Positions 1 to 7,802 of a stretch of DNA of 11,433 bases are shown piece after piece. Source of the DNA: Chromatiales bacterium. Its GTDB lineage: Bacteria > Pseudomonadota > Gammaproteobacteria > UBA6429 > Thiohalophilaceae. The position numbers were made by a program, and so were the translations under genes. Where the stretch lies: positions 1 through 11,433 of the forward strand of contig JAHEDB010000033.1 in assembly GCA_024641465.1 (NCBI GenBank). Reading direction: 5' to 3'. The notes under the pieces are model-generated. The model had not been told where the DNA came from, did not search any database, and saw nothing but the letters and a program-made list of their open reading frames with translations. Within the stretch, counting starts at the first letter, position 1; every line of letters starts with the position of its first letter.

Positions 1-531
1 GTTGATCAATGCCTTTAACTTGGCGAGGTTCTGCGTGAGTTCCCCGGTATCCTTGATTTCTATCTGATACAGCAGTTCATTGATCTTCTTGTCGATAAGG
101 TGGTAGTGGTTGTGCAATGTGGTGACACTATGTTTCAGTTGCTCAGACACATCCTGTAATGCATCGTCACTGCGAACACCGATAGGCGCAATCCCCTCCG
201 AGGCCTGCTCCAGGTTGCGACTGAATCGATACAGCGGGCCGGCGATGCGAAAGGTCGAATAGATGGTAAATAGCCAGGTAATAAACGCCACAAAGGACAA
301 CAGGCACAAACCGCTGATTAGCAATACCGGCTTGAGGTGTTGCTGCGTAAGGCTGTGGGCATAGATTATTTCGGCGTAACTGGCGCCGGTATGGTCGGTC
401 AGCAACAGCACGCTCACGATCAGCATGACCACCGCTACCACACTGGTATATAAGGCAAACCGGGATACCAGCCGGAGGTCGATGCCCTTTACCGCATTGA
501 TTTGTTCTGCCATCTCGGATATTTGAGTCAT
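1..531 (-). CDS. Two-helix membrane protein with HAMP-like segment (N-terminal part)
   Basis: Reading the minus strand from ATG at 531 gives 177 codons with no stop up to the window edge, so the C-terminus is missing. An in-frame TAG lies two codons upstream, which makes 531 the earliest possible ATG; ATG at 513 is an alternative, and neither has a good ribosome binding site. There are two hydrophobic helices (about residues 26-44 and 67-90) joined by a short loop of about 22 residues. A HAMP-like stretch follows (FRIAGPLYRFSRNLEQASEG is the core), then a charged helical region. This resembles the sensory input and linker half of chemotaxis receptors or signalling proteins. The output domain lies outside the window, and the periplasmic loop is too small for a classical ligand-binding domain. 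It is divergent from ccmA. HAMP-type membrane signalling protein is an inference from topology and the GPLYR motif. Confidence 0.7.
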   Translation of the reverse strand, partial: MTQISEMAEQINAVKGIDLRLVSRFALYTSVVAVVMLIVSVLLLTDHTGASYAEIIYAHSLTQQHLKPVLLISGLCLLSFVAFITWLFTIYSTFRIAGPLYRFSRNLEQASEGIAPIGVRSDDALQDVSEQLKHSVTTLHNHYHLIDKKINELLYQIEIKDTGELTQNLAKLKALIN

Positions 532-543
532 ACCCTATTTTCG

Positions 544-580
544 GTCCGACAAGGGAGGAACTTTAAAATATCGTCGGACG
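544..580. promoter_or_regulatory. Inverted repeat in the intergenic region between the HAMP-like gene and ccmA
   Basis: GTCCGAC at 544-550 is the exact reverse complement of GTCGGAC at 573-579, separated by 22 bases. The right half sits in a near-palindrome, CGTC-G-GACG (572-580). Placed between two divergent genes, it could be an operator or a structured leader of the minus-strand transcript. Function is inferred from position only, and no known regulator box is recognised. Confidence 0.3.
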
Positions 581-631
581 GTAAAATTTACGATAAATTC
601 ACCATTCAACTAGGAGTCAGCGGTCAATTAC

Positions 632-640
632 TGGTATGAT
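632..640 (+). promoter_or_regulatory. Probable extended -10 promoter of the ccm operon
   Basis: TGGTATGAT at 632-640 fits an extended -10 element (TGn followed by TATGAT, one mismatch to TATAAT). No convincing -35 hexamer lies 16-18 bases upstream, which extended -10 promoters tolerate. Transcription would start near 647, about 50 bases before ccmA. The assignment rests on motif and position. Confidence 0.45.
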
Positions 641-698
641 GGCCGTCAATGAATATCACAATGAAAACAATTGATTGAGTCGTTTTGAACCAGCCTGA

Positions 699-1382
699 AT
701 GCCGTTAACCGATAGATTTCCCAGCCAATCCCAGATGCCCGAGTCCACTCCAGACAAGTCCACGCCCGGCCTGACCGTCAAGGGGCTGACCTGTGCCCGC
801 GACGACCGGGTATTATTTAAAAATCTCGACTTCCGCCTTGAACCGGGCCAGGCCCTGCAGATCGAAGGACCCAACGGTAGCGGCAAGACCACCATGTTAC
901 GGATCCTGTGCGGCCTGACCCTGCCTACCGAGGGCGAAGTGCTGTGGAACGGACTAGCGATAGAAGACAATCGAGCGGAATACATGGGCGCCATGGACTT
1001 TATCGGACATGCCCACGGTATCAAAAAAGAACTCACCCCGATGGAGAACCTGCAAGTAGCCATGGCCATGGCCAATACCCGGCCCGAGCAGTCCCTCGAA
1101 GCTGTATTGGAGAAAGTCGGGCTGCGTGGCTTTGAAGACGTGCCGGCAATCACCCTTTCCGCCGGACAGTGCCGCCGCGTCGCCCTGGGACGTTTGTTGC
1201 TGTCAAAATCTCTACTGTGGATCCTCGACGAACCTTTTACCGCCCTCGATGTCCAGGGACAGGCCCAGATCGAATCCATGCTGGTAAACCATGTGGAACA
1301 GGGGGGCATGGTGATCCTGACCTCCCATCACCCCCTTGCCCTGAAAGACGGTATGTTAAAAATAATTAATTTACGCCCATGA
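699..1382 (+). CDS. ccmA: Haem exporter ATP-binding protein CcmA
   Basis: This is the cytoplasmic ABC ATPase of the CcmABCD complex, which uses ATP hydrolysis to free haem-loaded CcmE from CcmC/CcmD. Walker A is GPNGSGKTT (57-65), the signature is LSAGQ (143-147), Walker B is LLWILDE (162-168), and the H-loop is His200 in TSHH. At 227 residues it is slightly longer than usual, because about 22 residues precede the ABC core. The ATG at 699 directly follows an in-frame TGA (696-698), so the start cannot be further upstream. ATG at 735 would remove 12 residues, and neither has a clear Shine-Dalgarno sequence. The signature is followed by CRRVALGRL where relatives usually have QRRVALARL. The stop overlaps the ccmB start (ATGA). 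First gene of the operon. Confidence 0.95.
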   Translation: MPLTDRFPSQSQMPESTPDKSTPGLTVKGLTCARDDRVLFKNLDFRLEPGQALQIEGPNGSGKTTMLRILCGLTLPTEGEVLWNGLAIEDNRAEYMGAMDFIGHAHGIKKELTPMENLQVAMAMANTRPEQSLEAVLEKVGLRGFEDVPAITLSAGQCRRVALGRLLLSKSLLWILDEPFTALDVQGQAQIESMLVNHVEQGGMVILTSHHPLALKDGMLKIINLRP

Positions 1383-2062
1383 GTGAAGCCAGCCTGTATC
1401 AAGCCTTTTCCACCGTATTGAAGCGGGACCTGACCCTGGCCTACCGCACCCGTACGGAAATGGTCAATCCGATGCTGTTCTTTATCATCGTGATCAGCCT
1501 GTTTCCCCTTGCCGTCAGTCCCGACCCCAAGGTCCTGCAATCCCTTGCCCCCGGTGTGATCTGGGTTGCGGCCCTGCTCGCCACCCTGCTGTCACTGGAC
1601 AGTATGTTTCGCTCCGATTTTGATGACGGCGCCCTGGAGCAGATGCTGCTCAGCGTCCATCCCGTCTCGGTGCTGGTGCTCGGCAAGGTGCTGGCCCATT
1701 GGCTGGTTACCGGTATCCCCTTATTACTGCTGGCCCCCTTATTGGCGGTGCTGCTGCACATGCCGTCCGATTCTATTCCTGCACTGATGACAACCCTCGC
1801 CCTTGGCGGCCCGATCCTGAGTCTGGTGGGCGCGATCGGCGTGGCCCTGACCGTTGGCCTGCGTCGGGGTGGGGTTTTACTATCGCTGTTGATATTACCC
1901 CTATATATCCCTGTATTGATCTTTGCCGCCAATGCTGTCAGTAATGCGGCGGCAGGTCTGGCCATTGCCGGACAACTGTATTTTCTCGGCGCCCTGCTGG
2001 CGCTGGCGCTGACGCTTGCACCCATCGCCACTGCAGCGGCGCTGAGGATCAGTTTAAGATAG
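1379..2062 (+). CDS. ccmB: Haem exporter membrane subunit CcmB
   Basis: Integral inner-membrane partner of CcmA in the ABC complex that drives release of holo-CcmE. The 227-residue protein has a short charged N-terminus (KRDLTLAYRTRTEMVNP) followed by about six hydrophobic segments. The soluble stretch FRSDFDDGALEQMLLS near residues 78-93 is characteristic of the CcmB family. The start codon overlaps the ccmA stop by four bases (1379-1382), implying translational coupling. The length is normal for the family and nothing looks broken. A 77-base gap separates it from ccmC, the widest gap inside the operon. Confidence 0.94.
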   Translation: MSEASLYQAFSTVLKRDLTLAYRTRTEMVNPMLFFIIVISLFPLAVSPDPKVLQSLAPGVIWVAALLATLLSLDSMFRSDFDDGALEQMLLSVHPVSVLVLGKVLAHWLVTGIPLLLLAPLLAVLLHMPSDSIPALMTTLALGGPILSLVGAIGVALTVGLRRGGVLLSLLILPLYIPVLIFAANAVSNAAAGLAIAGQLYFLGALLALALTLAPIATAAALRISLR

Positions 2063-2139
2063 CAATTCTGATACAGGTCAATACGTTGTATTCGGCTTTT
2101 ATGTGTACAATACCGCAACTCAAAACTAGGTAGTGTTTT

Positions 2140-2874
2140 ATGTGGTTGTTTTTTCACAAACTCGGTTCACCCAAATATTTTTACGACCTGTCGGGTAAAT
2201 TTCTGCCCTGGTTTGGCGGCCTGACCCTGATCCTGATGCTGCTCGGCAGCTACTGGGGTCTGGTGGTCGCCCCGGCGGATTATCAACAGGGTGACAGTTA
2301 CCGGATCATCTACATCCATGTCCCTGCCGCCTGGATGTCTTTGTTTGTTTACATCGTCATGGCCAGCGCCGGCGCCATCGGCCTGATCTGGAAAATGAAA
2401 ATGGCCGATGTGGTGGCCTCCTGCTCCGCCCCGCTCGGCGCCGCCTTCACCTTTCTCGCCCTGGTCACCGGTTCCCTGTGGGGCAAACCCATGTGGGGCA
2501 CCTATTGGGTATGGGATGCACGCCTGACTTCGGAACTTATTCTGTTATTTTTGTACTTAGGGTTCATGGGACTCGAAGCCGCCATCGATGACAAGCGTAC
2601 CGCCGCCAATGCCTGTGCCGTCCTGGCGCTGGTGGGGGTGGTGAATATCCCCATCATTCACTACTCGGTGGAATGGTGGAATACCCTGCATCAGGGCAGC
2701 ACCGTGGCCCGCGTCGACAAACCGGCCATGGACGTCAACATGCTGATCCCGCTGTTGATCATGTGGTTTGCCTTTATGTTTTATTACGGCACGACTTTGT
2801 TCATGCGGGCCCGTAATGAAGTCCTGTACCGTGAACGCGATACCGCCTGGGTTAAGGAAATGGTGACAGAATAA
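2140..2874 (+). CDS. ccmC: Haem lyase/handling protein CcmC
   Basis: CcmC is the polytopic membrane protein that delivers haem to CcmE through its periplasmic WWD domain. The WWD motif is WGKPMWGTYWVWD (114-126). The two conserved axial-ligand histidines fall at H60 (YIHVPAAW) and H184 (NTLHQGS), the same numbers as in E. coli CcmC. The 244-residue length and six membrane segments match the family. The ATG at 2140 is preceded by only a weak AGG-containing site (around 2126-2132). The stop overlaps the ccmD start by one base (TAATG). With CcmA, CcmB and CcmD it forms the release complex for holo-CcmE. Confidence 0.96.
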   Translation: MWLFFHKLGSPKYFYDLSGKFLPWFGGLTLILMLLGSYWGLVVAPADYQQGDSYRIIYIHVPAAWMSLFVYIVMASAGAIGLIWKMKMADVVASCSAPLGAAFTFLALVTGSLWGKPMWGTYWVWDARLTSELILLFLYLGFMGLEAAIDDKRTAANACAVLALVGVVNIPIIHYSVEWWNTLHQGSTVARVDKPAMDVNMLIPLLIMWFAFMFYYGTTLFMRARNEVLYRERDTAWVKEMVTE

Positions 2875-3032
2875 TGACTGAATTTTTCCACATGGGCGGT
2901 TATGCCTTTTTCGTCTGGACCTCCTATGGCCTGGCGACGATCATCCTGATCGCCAATGTCATCCTGCCAATACAGCGCAAGAAAGAGATCCTCAATACAT
3001 TGAAACGTCGTCTGAGACGGGAGCAGAGTTAA
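2874..3032 (+). CDS. ccmD: Haem exporter small subunit CcmD
   Basis: A 52-residue protein that is easily missed by length-based gene calling. It starts MTEFFHMGGYAFFVWTSYG, continues into one hydrophobic helix (about residues 9-32), and ends in a strongly basic tail rich in Lys and Arg. The conserved FxMGGYAxxVWxSYG pattern identifies CcmD, which stabilises the CcmC-CcmE interaction and is needed for release of holo-CcmE. The start overlaps the ccmC stop (ATG at 2874), and the ccmE start follows the stop after two bases, so it is tightly coupled. Confidence 0.95.
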   Translation: MTEFFHMGGYAFFVWTSYGLATIILIANVILPIQRKKEILNTLKRRLRREQS

Positions 3033-3034
3033 TT

Positions 3035-3499
3035 ATGGGACTGTTACCAAAACACGCACATCGTCGTAAAAAACTCGGCCTGATCGTCATGATGGTCATG
3101 GGCGTCGGCGTGGCCGTCGGCATGGTTACCATGGCGCTGAAGGAAAACATCAATCTATTCTTCAGCCCCAGTCAGGTGCTGGCCGGTGAGGCCCCCAAGG
3201 ATCATACCTTCCGTATCGGCGGGATGGTCAGAACGGGCTCGGTCCGACGCAGTAATCACAATCTGGAAGTTGCCTTCGAGGTTACCGATACGGCCAAGAA
3301 CCTGCCCGTAGTCTTTACCGGCATCCTGCCCGATCTGTTTCGTGAGGGGCAAGGTATCGTCGCCCAGGGCAAGCTAGGACCGAATGGCACCTTTATCGCC
3401 AGCGAGGTACTCGCCAAGCACGATGAAAACTACATGCCACCTGAAGCGGGTGAAGCCATCAAAAACGCCCAGAAGATACAGGCCACCCTAAAGGAGTAA
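3035..3499 (+). CDS. ccmE: Periplasmic haem chaperone CcmE
   Basis: CcmE carries haem covalently from CcmC to CcmF. The 154-residue protein has a basic cytoplasmic N-terminus (HRRKKLG), one membrane anchor (about 14-33) and a periplasmic OB-fold domain. The haem-binding motif is LAKHDENYMPPE, with the covalently attached His at 129 and the conserved Tyr at 133 (H130 and Y134 in E. coli). It is followed by a short helical tail. The HxxxY form of the motif (HDENY) is the canonical bacterial type, not the CxxxY type of archaea and some bacteria. It begins two bases after ccmD. Confidence 0.97.
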   Translation: MGLLPKHAHRRKKLGLIVMMVMGVGVAVGMVTMALKENINLFFSPSQVLAGEAPKDHTFRIGGMVRTGSVRRSNHNLEVAFEVTDTAKNLPVVFTGILPDLFREGQGIVAQGKLGPNGTFIASEVLAKHDENYMPPEAGEAIKNAQKIQATLKE

Positions 3500-3506
3500 C
3501 TCCCCA

Positions 3507-5492
3507 ATGATCCCCGAACTCGGCCACTTCGCGCTGATCCTTGCGCTGTGCATCGCAATCGTACAAGGCACCCTGCCCATGATCGGCGCGGCGAAAGGCA
3601 TCACCCCCTGGATGCAGTTGGCGCGCCGCGCCGCCTGGGCACAGTTTATCTTTATGCTGATCGCCTTTGTCGCCCTGACCAATGCCTTCATCACCAATGA
3701 TTTTTCCCTGGCCTATGTCGCGCAGAATTCCAATTCGGCCCTGCCCGTGCAGTACCGCATCTCGGCGGTATGGGGCGCCCACGAGGGTTCGTTGTTGTTA
3801 TGGGCCTTTATCCTCTCGGTGTGGAGTGTCGCGGTTGCCATCTTCAGTCGTACCCTGCCCCTGGACACGGTTGCCCGTGTGCTGGGCATTATGGGGTTGA
3901 TCAGTATCGGCTTCCTGCTGTTTATGTTGCTGACCTCGAATCCCTTTGACCGCATCCCCCTCAACGCAATCCCGGCCGATGGCCGAGACCTGAACCCGCT
4001 GTTGCAGGACATCGGTCTGGTGATGCACCCACCCATGCTCTACATGGGTTATGTCGGCTTCTCCGTCGCCTTCGCCTTTGCCATCGCCGCCCTGTTGGGT
4101 GGCCGCCTCGATGCGGCCTGGGCTCGCTGGTCCCGTCCATGGACCGCCATTGCCTGGATCTTCCTCACCGTGGGTATCGCCCTCGGCAGTTGGTGGGCCT
4201 ACTACGAGTTAGGCTGGGGTGGCTGGTGGTTCTGGGACCCGGTGGAAAACGCCTCCTTCATGCCCTGGCTGGTGGGTACCGCCCTGCTCCATTCCCTGGC
4301 GGTGACCGAAAAGCGTAATGCCTTCAAGAGCTGGACCGTATTACTGGCGATCTTTGCCTTCTCCCTCAGCCTGCTCGGCACCTTCCTGGTCCGTTCCGGT
4401 GTATTGACCTCGGTACACGCCTTTGCCACCGACCCGGCCCGCGGTGTGTTCGTGCTGATGTTCCTCGGCGTCGTGATCGGCGGCTCTTTATCCCTGTATG
4501 CCTGGCGTGCACCGACGATTAGAGGCGTGGGTGGTTTTCAGTTGCTGTCCCGTGAGACCCTGTTGTTGTGTAACAACGTATTGTTGGTGGTAGTGACCAC
4601 GACGATCCTGCTGGGCACGCTCTATCCCTTGCTGCTCGATTCCCTCGGGTTGGGCAAGATCTCGGTCGGTCCGCCCTACTTCAATAGCGTTTTTGTGCCC
4701 CTGATTACGATTATTGCCGTACTCATGGGTATCGGCCCACTGGCCCGCTGGAAACAAAACGATCCGCAGCAGTTGATCAAGCAATTACGCTGGCCCGCCA
4801 TCATCAGTATCGTGTTGGGCATCGCCTTTGTGCCAGTGTTCTTCAAGGATTTCTCCCTGCTGGCCATGCTCGGTATGGTGATGGCCTTCTGGATCGTCGC
4901 CTCGATGATCGCCGACCTGCGGCAACGACTGCGTAACAAACCTAATCTCTGGCAAGGTTTACAAATGCTGCCCCGGCAGTACTACAGCATGGCCGTCGCC
5001 CATATTGGGGTCGCCATGTTTGCCATCGGCATTACCCTCACCAGCCACTACAGCGTTGAAAAAGATGTGCGCATGGCGCCGGATCAGACCATCCATCTGG
5101 CCGGTTATGACTTCCATTTTTCCGGCATGAAAAAGGAACAGGGTCCGAACTACGAGAGCAATCGCGCCATCATGAAGGTCAGTAAAGATGGCAAGCCCGT
5201 CACCACGCTCTATCCTGAAAAACGTTTTTACTTCGTACAACAAAATCCCATGACCGAAGCCGCCATTGATGCCGGCCTGTTGCGTGACATCTATATCTCC
5301 ATGGGTGAGCCCCTGCCCGACGGCAAGGCCTGGGCGGTACGGCTGTATTACAAACCGTTTATCCGCTGGATCTGGCTCGGCGCCCTGGTGATGGCCTTCG
5401 GGGGTCTGCTGGCCGCGACCGATAAACGTTATCGCATCCTGCAACACCGTACCGCCGCGATGCCGGCCGGTGCCGCTACAGCAAAGGCTTAA
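3507..5492 (+). CDS. ccmF: Cytochrome c haem lyase subunit CcmF
   Basis: CcmF is the large membrane subunit of the haem ligation complex (CcmF/H/I). It takes haem from CcmE, reduces it and attaches it to apocytochrome CXXCH cysteines. At 661 residues it is of normal length with about 15 hydrophobic segments. The WWD motif is WGGWWFWDPVEN (237-248). The four conserved histidines are H174 (LVMHPP), H262 (LLHSLA), H304 (TSVHAF) and H499 (AVAHIG), which correspond to the P-His and transmembrane His ligands in E. coli. A large periplasmic loop lies at about 525-620. A good AAGGAG site (3491-3496) sits inside the end of ccmE and sets the ATG at 3507. Confidence 0.97.
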   Translation: MIPELGHFALILALCIAIVQGTLPMIGAAKGITPWMQLARRAAWAQFIFMLIAFVALTNAFITNDFSLAYVAQNSNSALPVQYRISAVWGAHEGSLLLWAFILSVWSVAVAIFSRTLPLDTVARVLGIMGLISIGFLLFMLLTSNPFDRIPLNAIPADGRDLNPLLQDIGLVMHPPMLYMGYVGFSVAFAFAIAALLGGRLDAAWARWSRPWTAIAWIFLTVGIALGSWWAYYELGWGGWWFWDPVENASFMPWLVGTALLHSLAVTEKRNAFKSWTVLLAIFAFSLSLLGTFLVRSGVLTSVHAFATDPARGVFVLMFLGVVIGGSLSLYAWRAPTIRGVGGFQLLSRETLLLCNNVLLVVVTTTILLGTLYPLLLDSLGLGKISVGPPYFNSVFVPLITIIAVLMGIGPLARWKQNDPQQLIKQLRWPAIISIVLGIAFVPVFFKDFSLLAMLGMVMAFWIVASMIADLRQRLRNKPNLWQGLQMLPRQYYSMAVAHIGVAMFAIGITLTSHYSVEKDVRMAPDQTIHLAGYDFHFSGMKKEQGPNYESNRAIMKVSKDGKPVTTLYPEKRFYFVQQNPMTEAAIDAGLLRDIYISMGEPLPDGKAWAVRLYYKPFIRWIWLGALVMAFGGLLAATDKRYRILQHRTAAMPAGAATAKA

Positions 5493-5495
5493 ACC

Positions 5496-6044
5496 ATGAC
5501 AAGCTCAAAACTGCGTCCGTTTATCCCGCTGATCATCTTTGTGGTGATGGCGATCTTCCTTGGTATCGGTCTGACCCTGGACCCACGGGAAGTCCCCTCT
5601 CCCCTGATCAACAAGCCCTCCCCCGCCTTCAGCCTGCCGCAGTTGCACACGCCGGATAAAACCCTGAGCCGGGCCGATTTTAACGGCAAGGTTGTGCTGT
5701 TTAACGTCTGGGCCAGTTGGTGCGCCGCCTGCCGTCAGGAACACGGCTTCCTGCTGGAACTGTCGCGGCAAAACATCGTGCCCATCTATGGCCTGAACTA
5801 TAAAGACCAGCGCGAAGATGCCAAACAGTGGTTGATCCAGTATGGCGGCAATCCCTATGTCGCCTCGGCCCATGACCTGGACGGCCGGGTCGGTATCGAC
5901 TGGGGTGTCTACGGTGTCCCGGAGACCTTCGTGATCGATAAAAAAGGCACCATTCGCTACAAACAGATCGGTCCCGTGAATTACCAAAACTGGACCCAAA
6001 CCATTTTGCCCCTGATCAAACAATTACAGGCAGAGGCCTCATGA
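5496..6044 (+). CDS. ccmG: Thiol:disulfide interchange protein CcmG (DsbE)
   Basis: Membrane-anchored periplasmic thioredoxin-like reductase that keeps apocytochrome c or CcmH thiols reduced, with electrons from DsbD. The 182-residue protein has an N-terminal anchor (about 8-27), the linker DPREVPSPLINKPSPAFSLP typical of CcmG, and the active site WASWCAACRQEH with C76 and C79. The conserved GVYGVPETFVID segment contains the cis-proline P142. The inter-cysteine dipeptide is Ala-Ala where E. coli CcmG has Pro-Thr. It starts three bases after ccmF, and its stop overlaps the ccmH start (ATGA, 6041-6044). Confidence 0.96.
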   Translation: MTSSKLRPFIPLIIFVVMAIFLGIGLTLDPREVPSPLINKPSPAFSLPQLHTPDKTLSRADFNGKVVLFNVWASWCAACRQEHGFLLELSRQNIVPIYGLNYKDQREDAKQWLIQYGGNPYVASAHDLDGRVGIDWGVYGVPETFVIDKKGTIRYKQIGPVNYQNWTQTILPLIKQLQAEAS

Positions 6045-6508
6045 CGACAAAACAGATTTTTACCGGCCTGCTGCTAATGGGCTGGATGGTAATTGCACAG
6101 GCATCAATCTACGCCTTTGACTTCGATGACCCGCAAAAGGAAGCGCGCTTCAAAAGACTCAGTGAAGAGCTGCGCTGTCTGGTCTGTCAAAACCAGACCC
6201 TGGCCGATTCCAATGCCGGGCTGGCGATGGATCTGAGAAAAGAACTCTACAAACAGATCCAGAGCAATGCCAGCGATGAAGAGATAAAAAACTTCATGGT
6301 CAGCCGTTATGGCGATTTTGTGCTGTACAACCCGCCGGTCAAGACCTCGACTTATCTGTTATGGTTTGGCCCGTTCATTCTGGTCGTCATCGGTCTGATT
6401 ATCCTGCTGCGCATGGTGCGCAATATCGGTAAACAGACCACGCAGACCCTGTCTGCTGAAGATCATCAACGCGTGCAACAACTGCTCGCCGAAAAGAAGG
6501 AAGACTGA
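6041..6508 (+). CDS. ccmH: Cytochrome c maturation thiol oxidoreductase CcmH (CXXC subunit)
   Basis: CcmH presents a periplasmic LRCLVCQNQ motif (C46, C49) that exchanges disulfides with CcmG and the apocytochrome CXXCH site. There is a cleavable signal or N-terminal anchor (about 3-22), then the three-helix domain including QTLADSNAGLAMDLR and FMVSRYGDFVLYNPP, then a C-terminal membrane helix (about 104-124) and a short charged tail. At 155 residues it corresponds to the N-terminal half of E. coli CcmH; the TPR half is the separate next gene. The start overlaps the ccmG stop. Confidence 0.96.
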   Translation: MTTKQIFTGLLLMGWMVIAQASIYAFDFDDPQKEARFKRLSEELRCLVCQNQTLADSNAGLAMDLRKELYKQIQSNASDEEIKNFMVSRYGDFVLYNPPVKTSTYLLWFGPFILVVIGLIILLRMVRNIGKQTTQTLSAEDHQRVQQLLAEKKED

Positions 6509-6511
6509 TTC

Positions 6512-7771
6512 ATGCTGTGGTTCTGGATCCTGACGATTGCGATGATCCTGCTGGGATTATGGTTTGTTGTACCTCCACTGTTATCAAACAAAACTGTGGC
6601 CACGACCGCGAGCGACGACTTGAATGTGGCCATCTACCGCCAGAAACTGGCGGAGCTGGATCGCAATGAGGAAAACCTCAGTGCTGAACAGATAGCCCAG
6701 GCCCGACAGGAAATGGAACAGGGCCTGTTGATCGATGTTACCGGCAAACCTGCAACGACAGCTAGCTTTGCGCTCACCTCCAAGACCCAGAAGCAGGTCG
6801 CTGCCATCGTCGCAGTCGTCATCCCCGCTGCGGCCCTGTTACTCTATGCACATTTGTCACCACCACAATGGCAGCAACTGGTTGAATACAATCCGGCCGA
6901 AGTTGCCAAGGCCAAGGCCAACCTGCCCTCCATCGATGCCATGGTCGGTAAACTGGAGGCCAAGCTGCGACAGAACCCGATGGACCCCAAGGGCTGGGCC
7001 CTGCTGGGGCGTTCGTACTTCGTCATGGGCCGCTATAGTGAAGCCTCCAATGCCTATGCCCAGGCCAGCAAGCTGTCCGCCGACAAGGATGCCGATATCC
7101 TCGCCGATTATGCCGAGGCACTGGCCATGAGCAACAACGGCAACCTGAAAGGAGAGGCCGAGCAGATCATCGGTCGTGCCCTCGCCAGCCAGCCCGATCA
7201 TCCCAAATCCCTGTGGCTTGCGGGCAGTGCAGCCTTCCAGACCGGCCAGTATAAAAATGCCATTCGTCACTGGGAAACCCTCTATAACATGCATCCGGAT
7301 AAGTCCAACGAAGGCGCCCAGGTGCTGCAAAAACAGATTGCCGAGGCCCGCTCCCGCCTGGGTGACAAGGCCCCCGCCCCGTCGGTTGCCCAACAACAGC
7401 CTGCGCCCGCCAAGGGCAAAGGCAAGACCGTGGTCAAGGTCTCGGTTGACCTCGATCCCAAACTCAAGGCCAGGGCCGCCCCGGGCGATACGCTATTCAT
7501 CTTCGCCCGAGCGGTACAAGGTCCACCTATGCCGCTGGCGATCGTCAAAAAACAGGTCAAGGATCTGCCCGTGACCGTCAGCCTGAATGATGCCATGGCC
7601 ATGATGCCCAATATGACCATGTCCAGCTTCGAGCAGGTCTACATCGGTGCACGTATATCCAAGACCGGTAACGCCATTCCACAAAGTGGCGACCTGCAGG
7701 GCCGCTCCTCGCCCATCAGTACCGGCAAGGCGCAGGACGTCAAGATCACCATCAGCCAGGAAGTCCTTTAA
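6512..7771 (+). CDS. ccmI: Cytochrome c maturation apocytochrome chaperone CcmI
   Basis: CcmI binds the C-termini of apocytochromes c and hands them to CcmF/CcmH. It has 419 residues. TM1 is at about 3-20, followed by a cytoplasmic loop with a coiled-coil flavour (YRQKLAELDRNEENLSAEQ). TM2 is at about 95-113. A periplasmic TPR region spans about 140-280 (for example GWALLGRSYFVMGRYSEA and SLWLAGSAAFQTGQYKNA). A Pro/Ala/Gln/Lys-rich linker (about 287-306) leads to a beta-rich C-terminal domain (about 307-419) like that at the end of E. coli CcmH. A GGAAG site lies about 10 bases before the ATG. It starts three bases after the ccmH stop. Confidence 0.94.
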   Translation: MLWFWILTIAMILLGLWFVVPPLLSNKTVATTASDDLNVAIYRQKLAELDRNEENLSAEQIAQARQEMEQGLLIDVTGKPATTASFALTSKTQKQVAAIVAVVIPAAALLLYAHLSPPQWQQLVEYNPAEVAKAKANLPSIDAMVGKLEAKLRQNPMDPKGWALLGRSYFVMGRYSEASNAYAQASKLSADKDADILADYAEALAMSNNGNLKGEAEQIIGRALASQPDHPKSLWLAGSAAFQTGQYKNAIRHWETLYNMHPDKSNEGAQVLQKQIAEARSRLGDKAPAPSVAQQQPAPAKGKGKTVVKVSVDLDPKLKARAAPGDTLFIFARAVQGPPMPLAIVKKQVKDLPVTVSLNDAMAMMPNMTMSSFEQVYIGARISKTGNAIPQSGDLQGRSSPISTGKAQDVKITISQEVL

Positions 7772-7802
7772 GTTTTTTACAGGCCTGCCGCTGACAACAT
7801 TA

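Noticed and set aside
649..678. Nine-codon open frame just downstream of the predicted ccm promoter as a leader peptide
   Set aside because: No ribosome binding site, no run of regulatory codons and no attenuator structure; chance occurrence is likely.
2063..2139. Possible internal promoter before ccmC (TTGTAT at 2086 and TACAAT at 2106)
   Set aside because: The spacer is 14 bases, too short for a usual sigma-70 promoter. A small AATAC/GTATT palindrome (2080-2092) is also too weak to call.
1441..2157. Long minus-strand open frame opposite ccmB
   Set aside because: It is antisense to a clear ccm gene, has Ser/Arg-rich composition typical of shadow frames, and shows no motif.
7647..7802. N-terminal extension of the acetyltransferase reading frame
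   Set aside because: It lies inside ccmI in another frame and encodes Arg/Pro/Ser-rich noise; homology-like sequence starts after the ATG at 7803.
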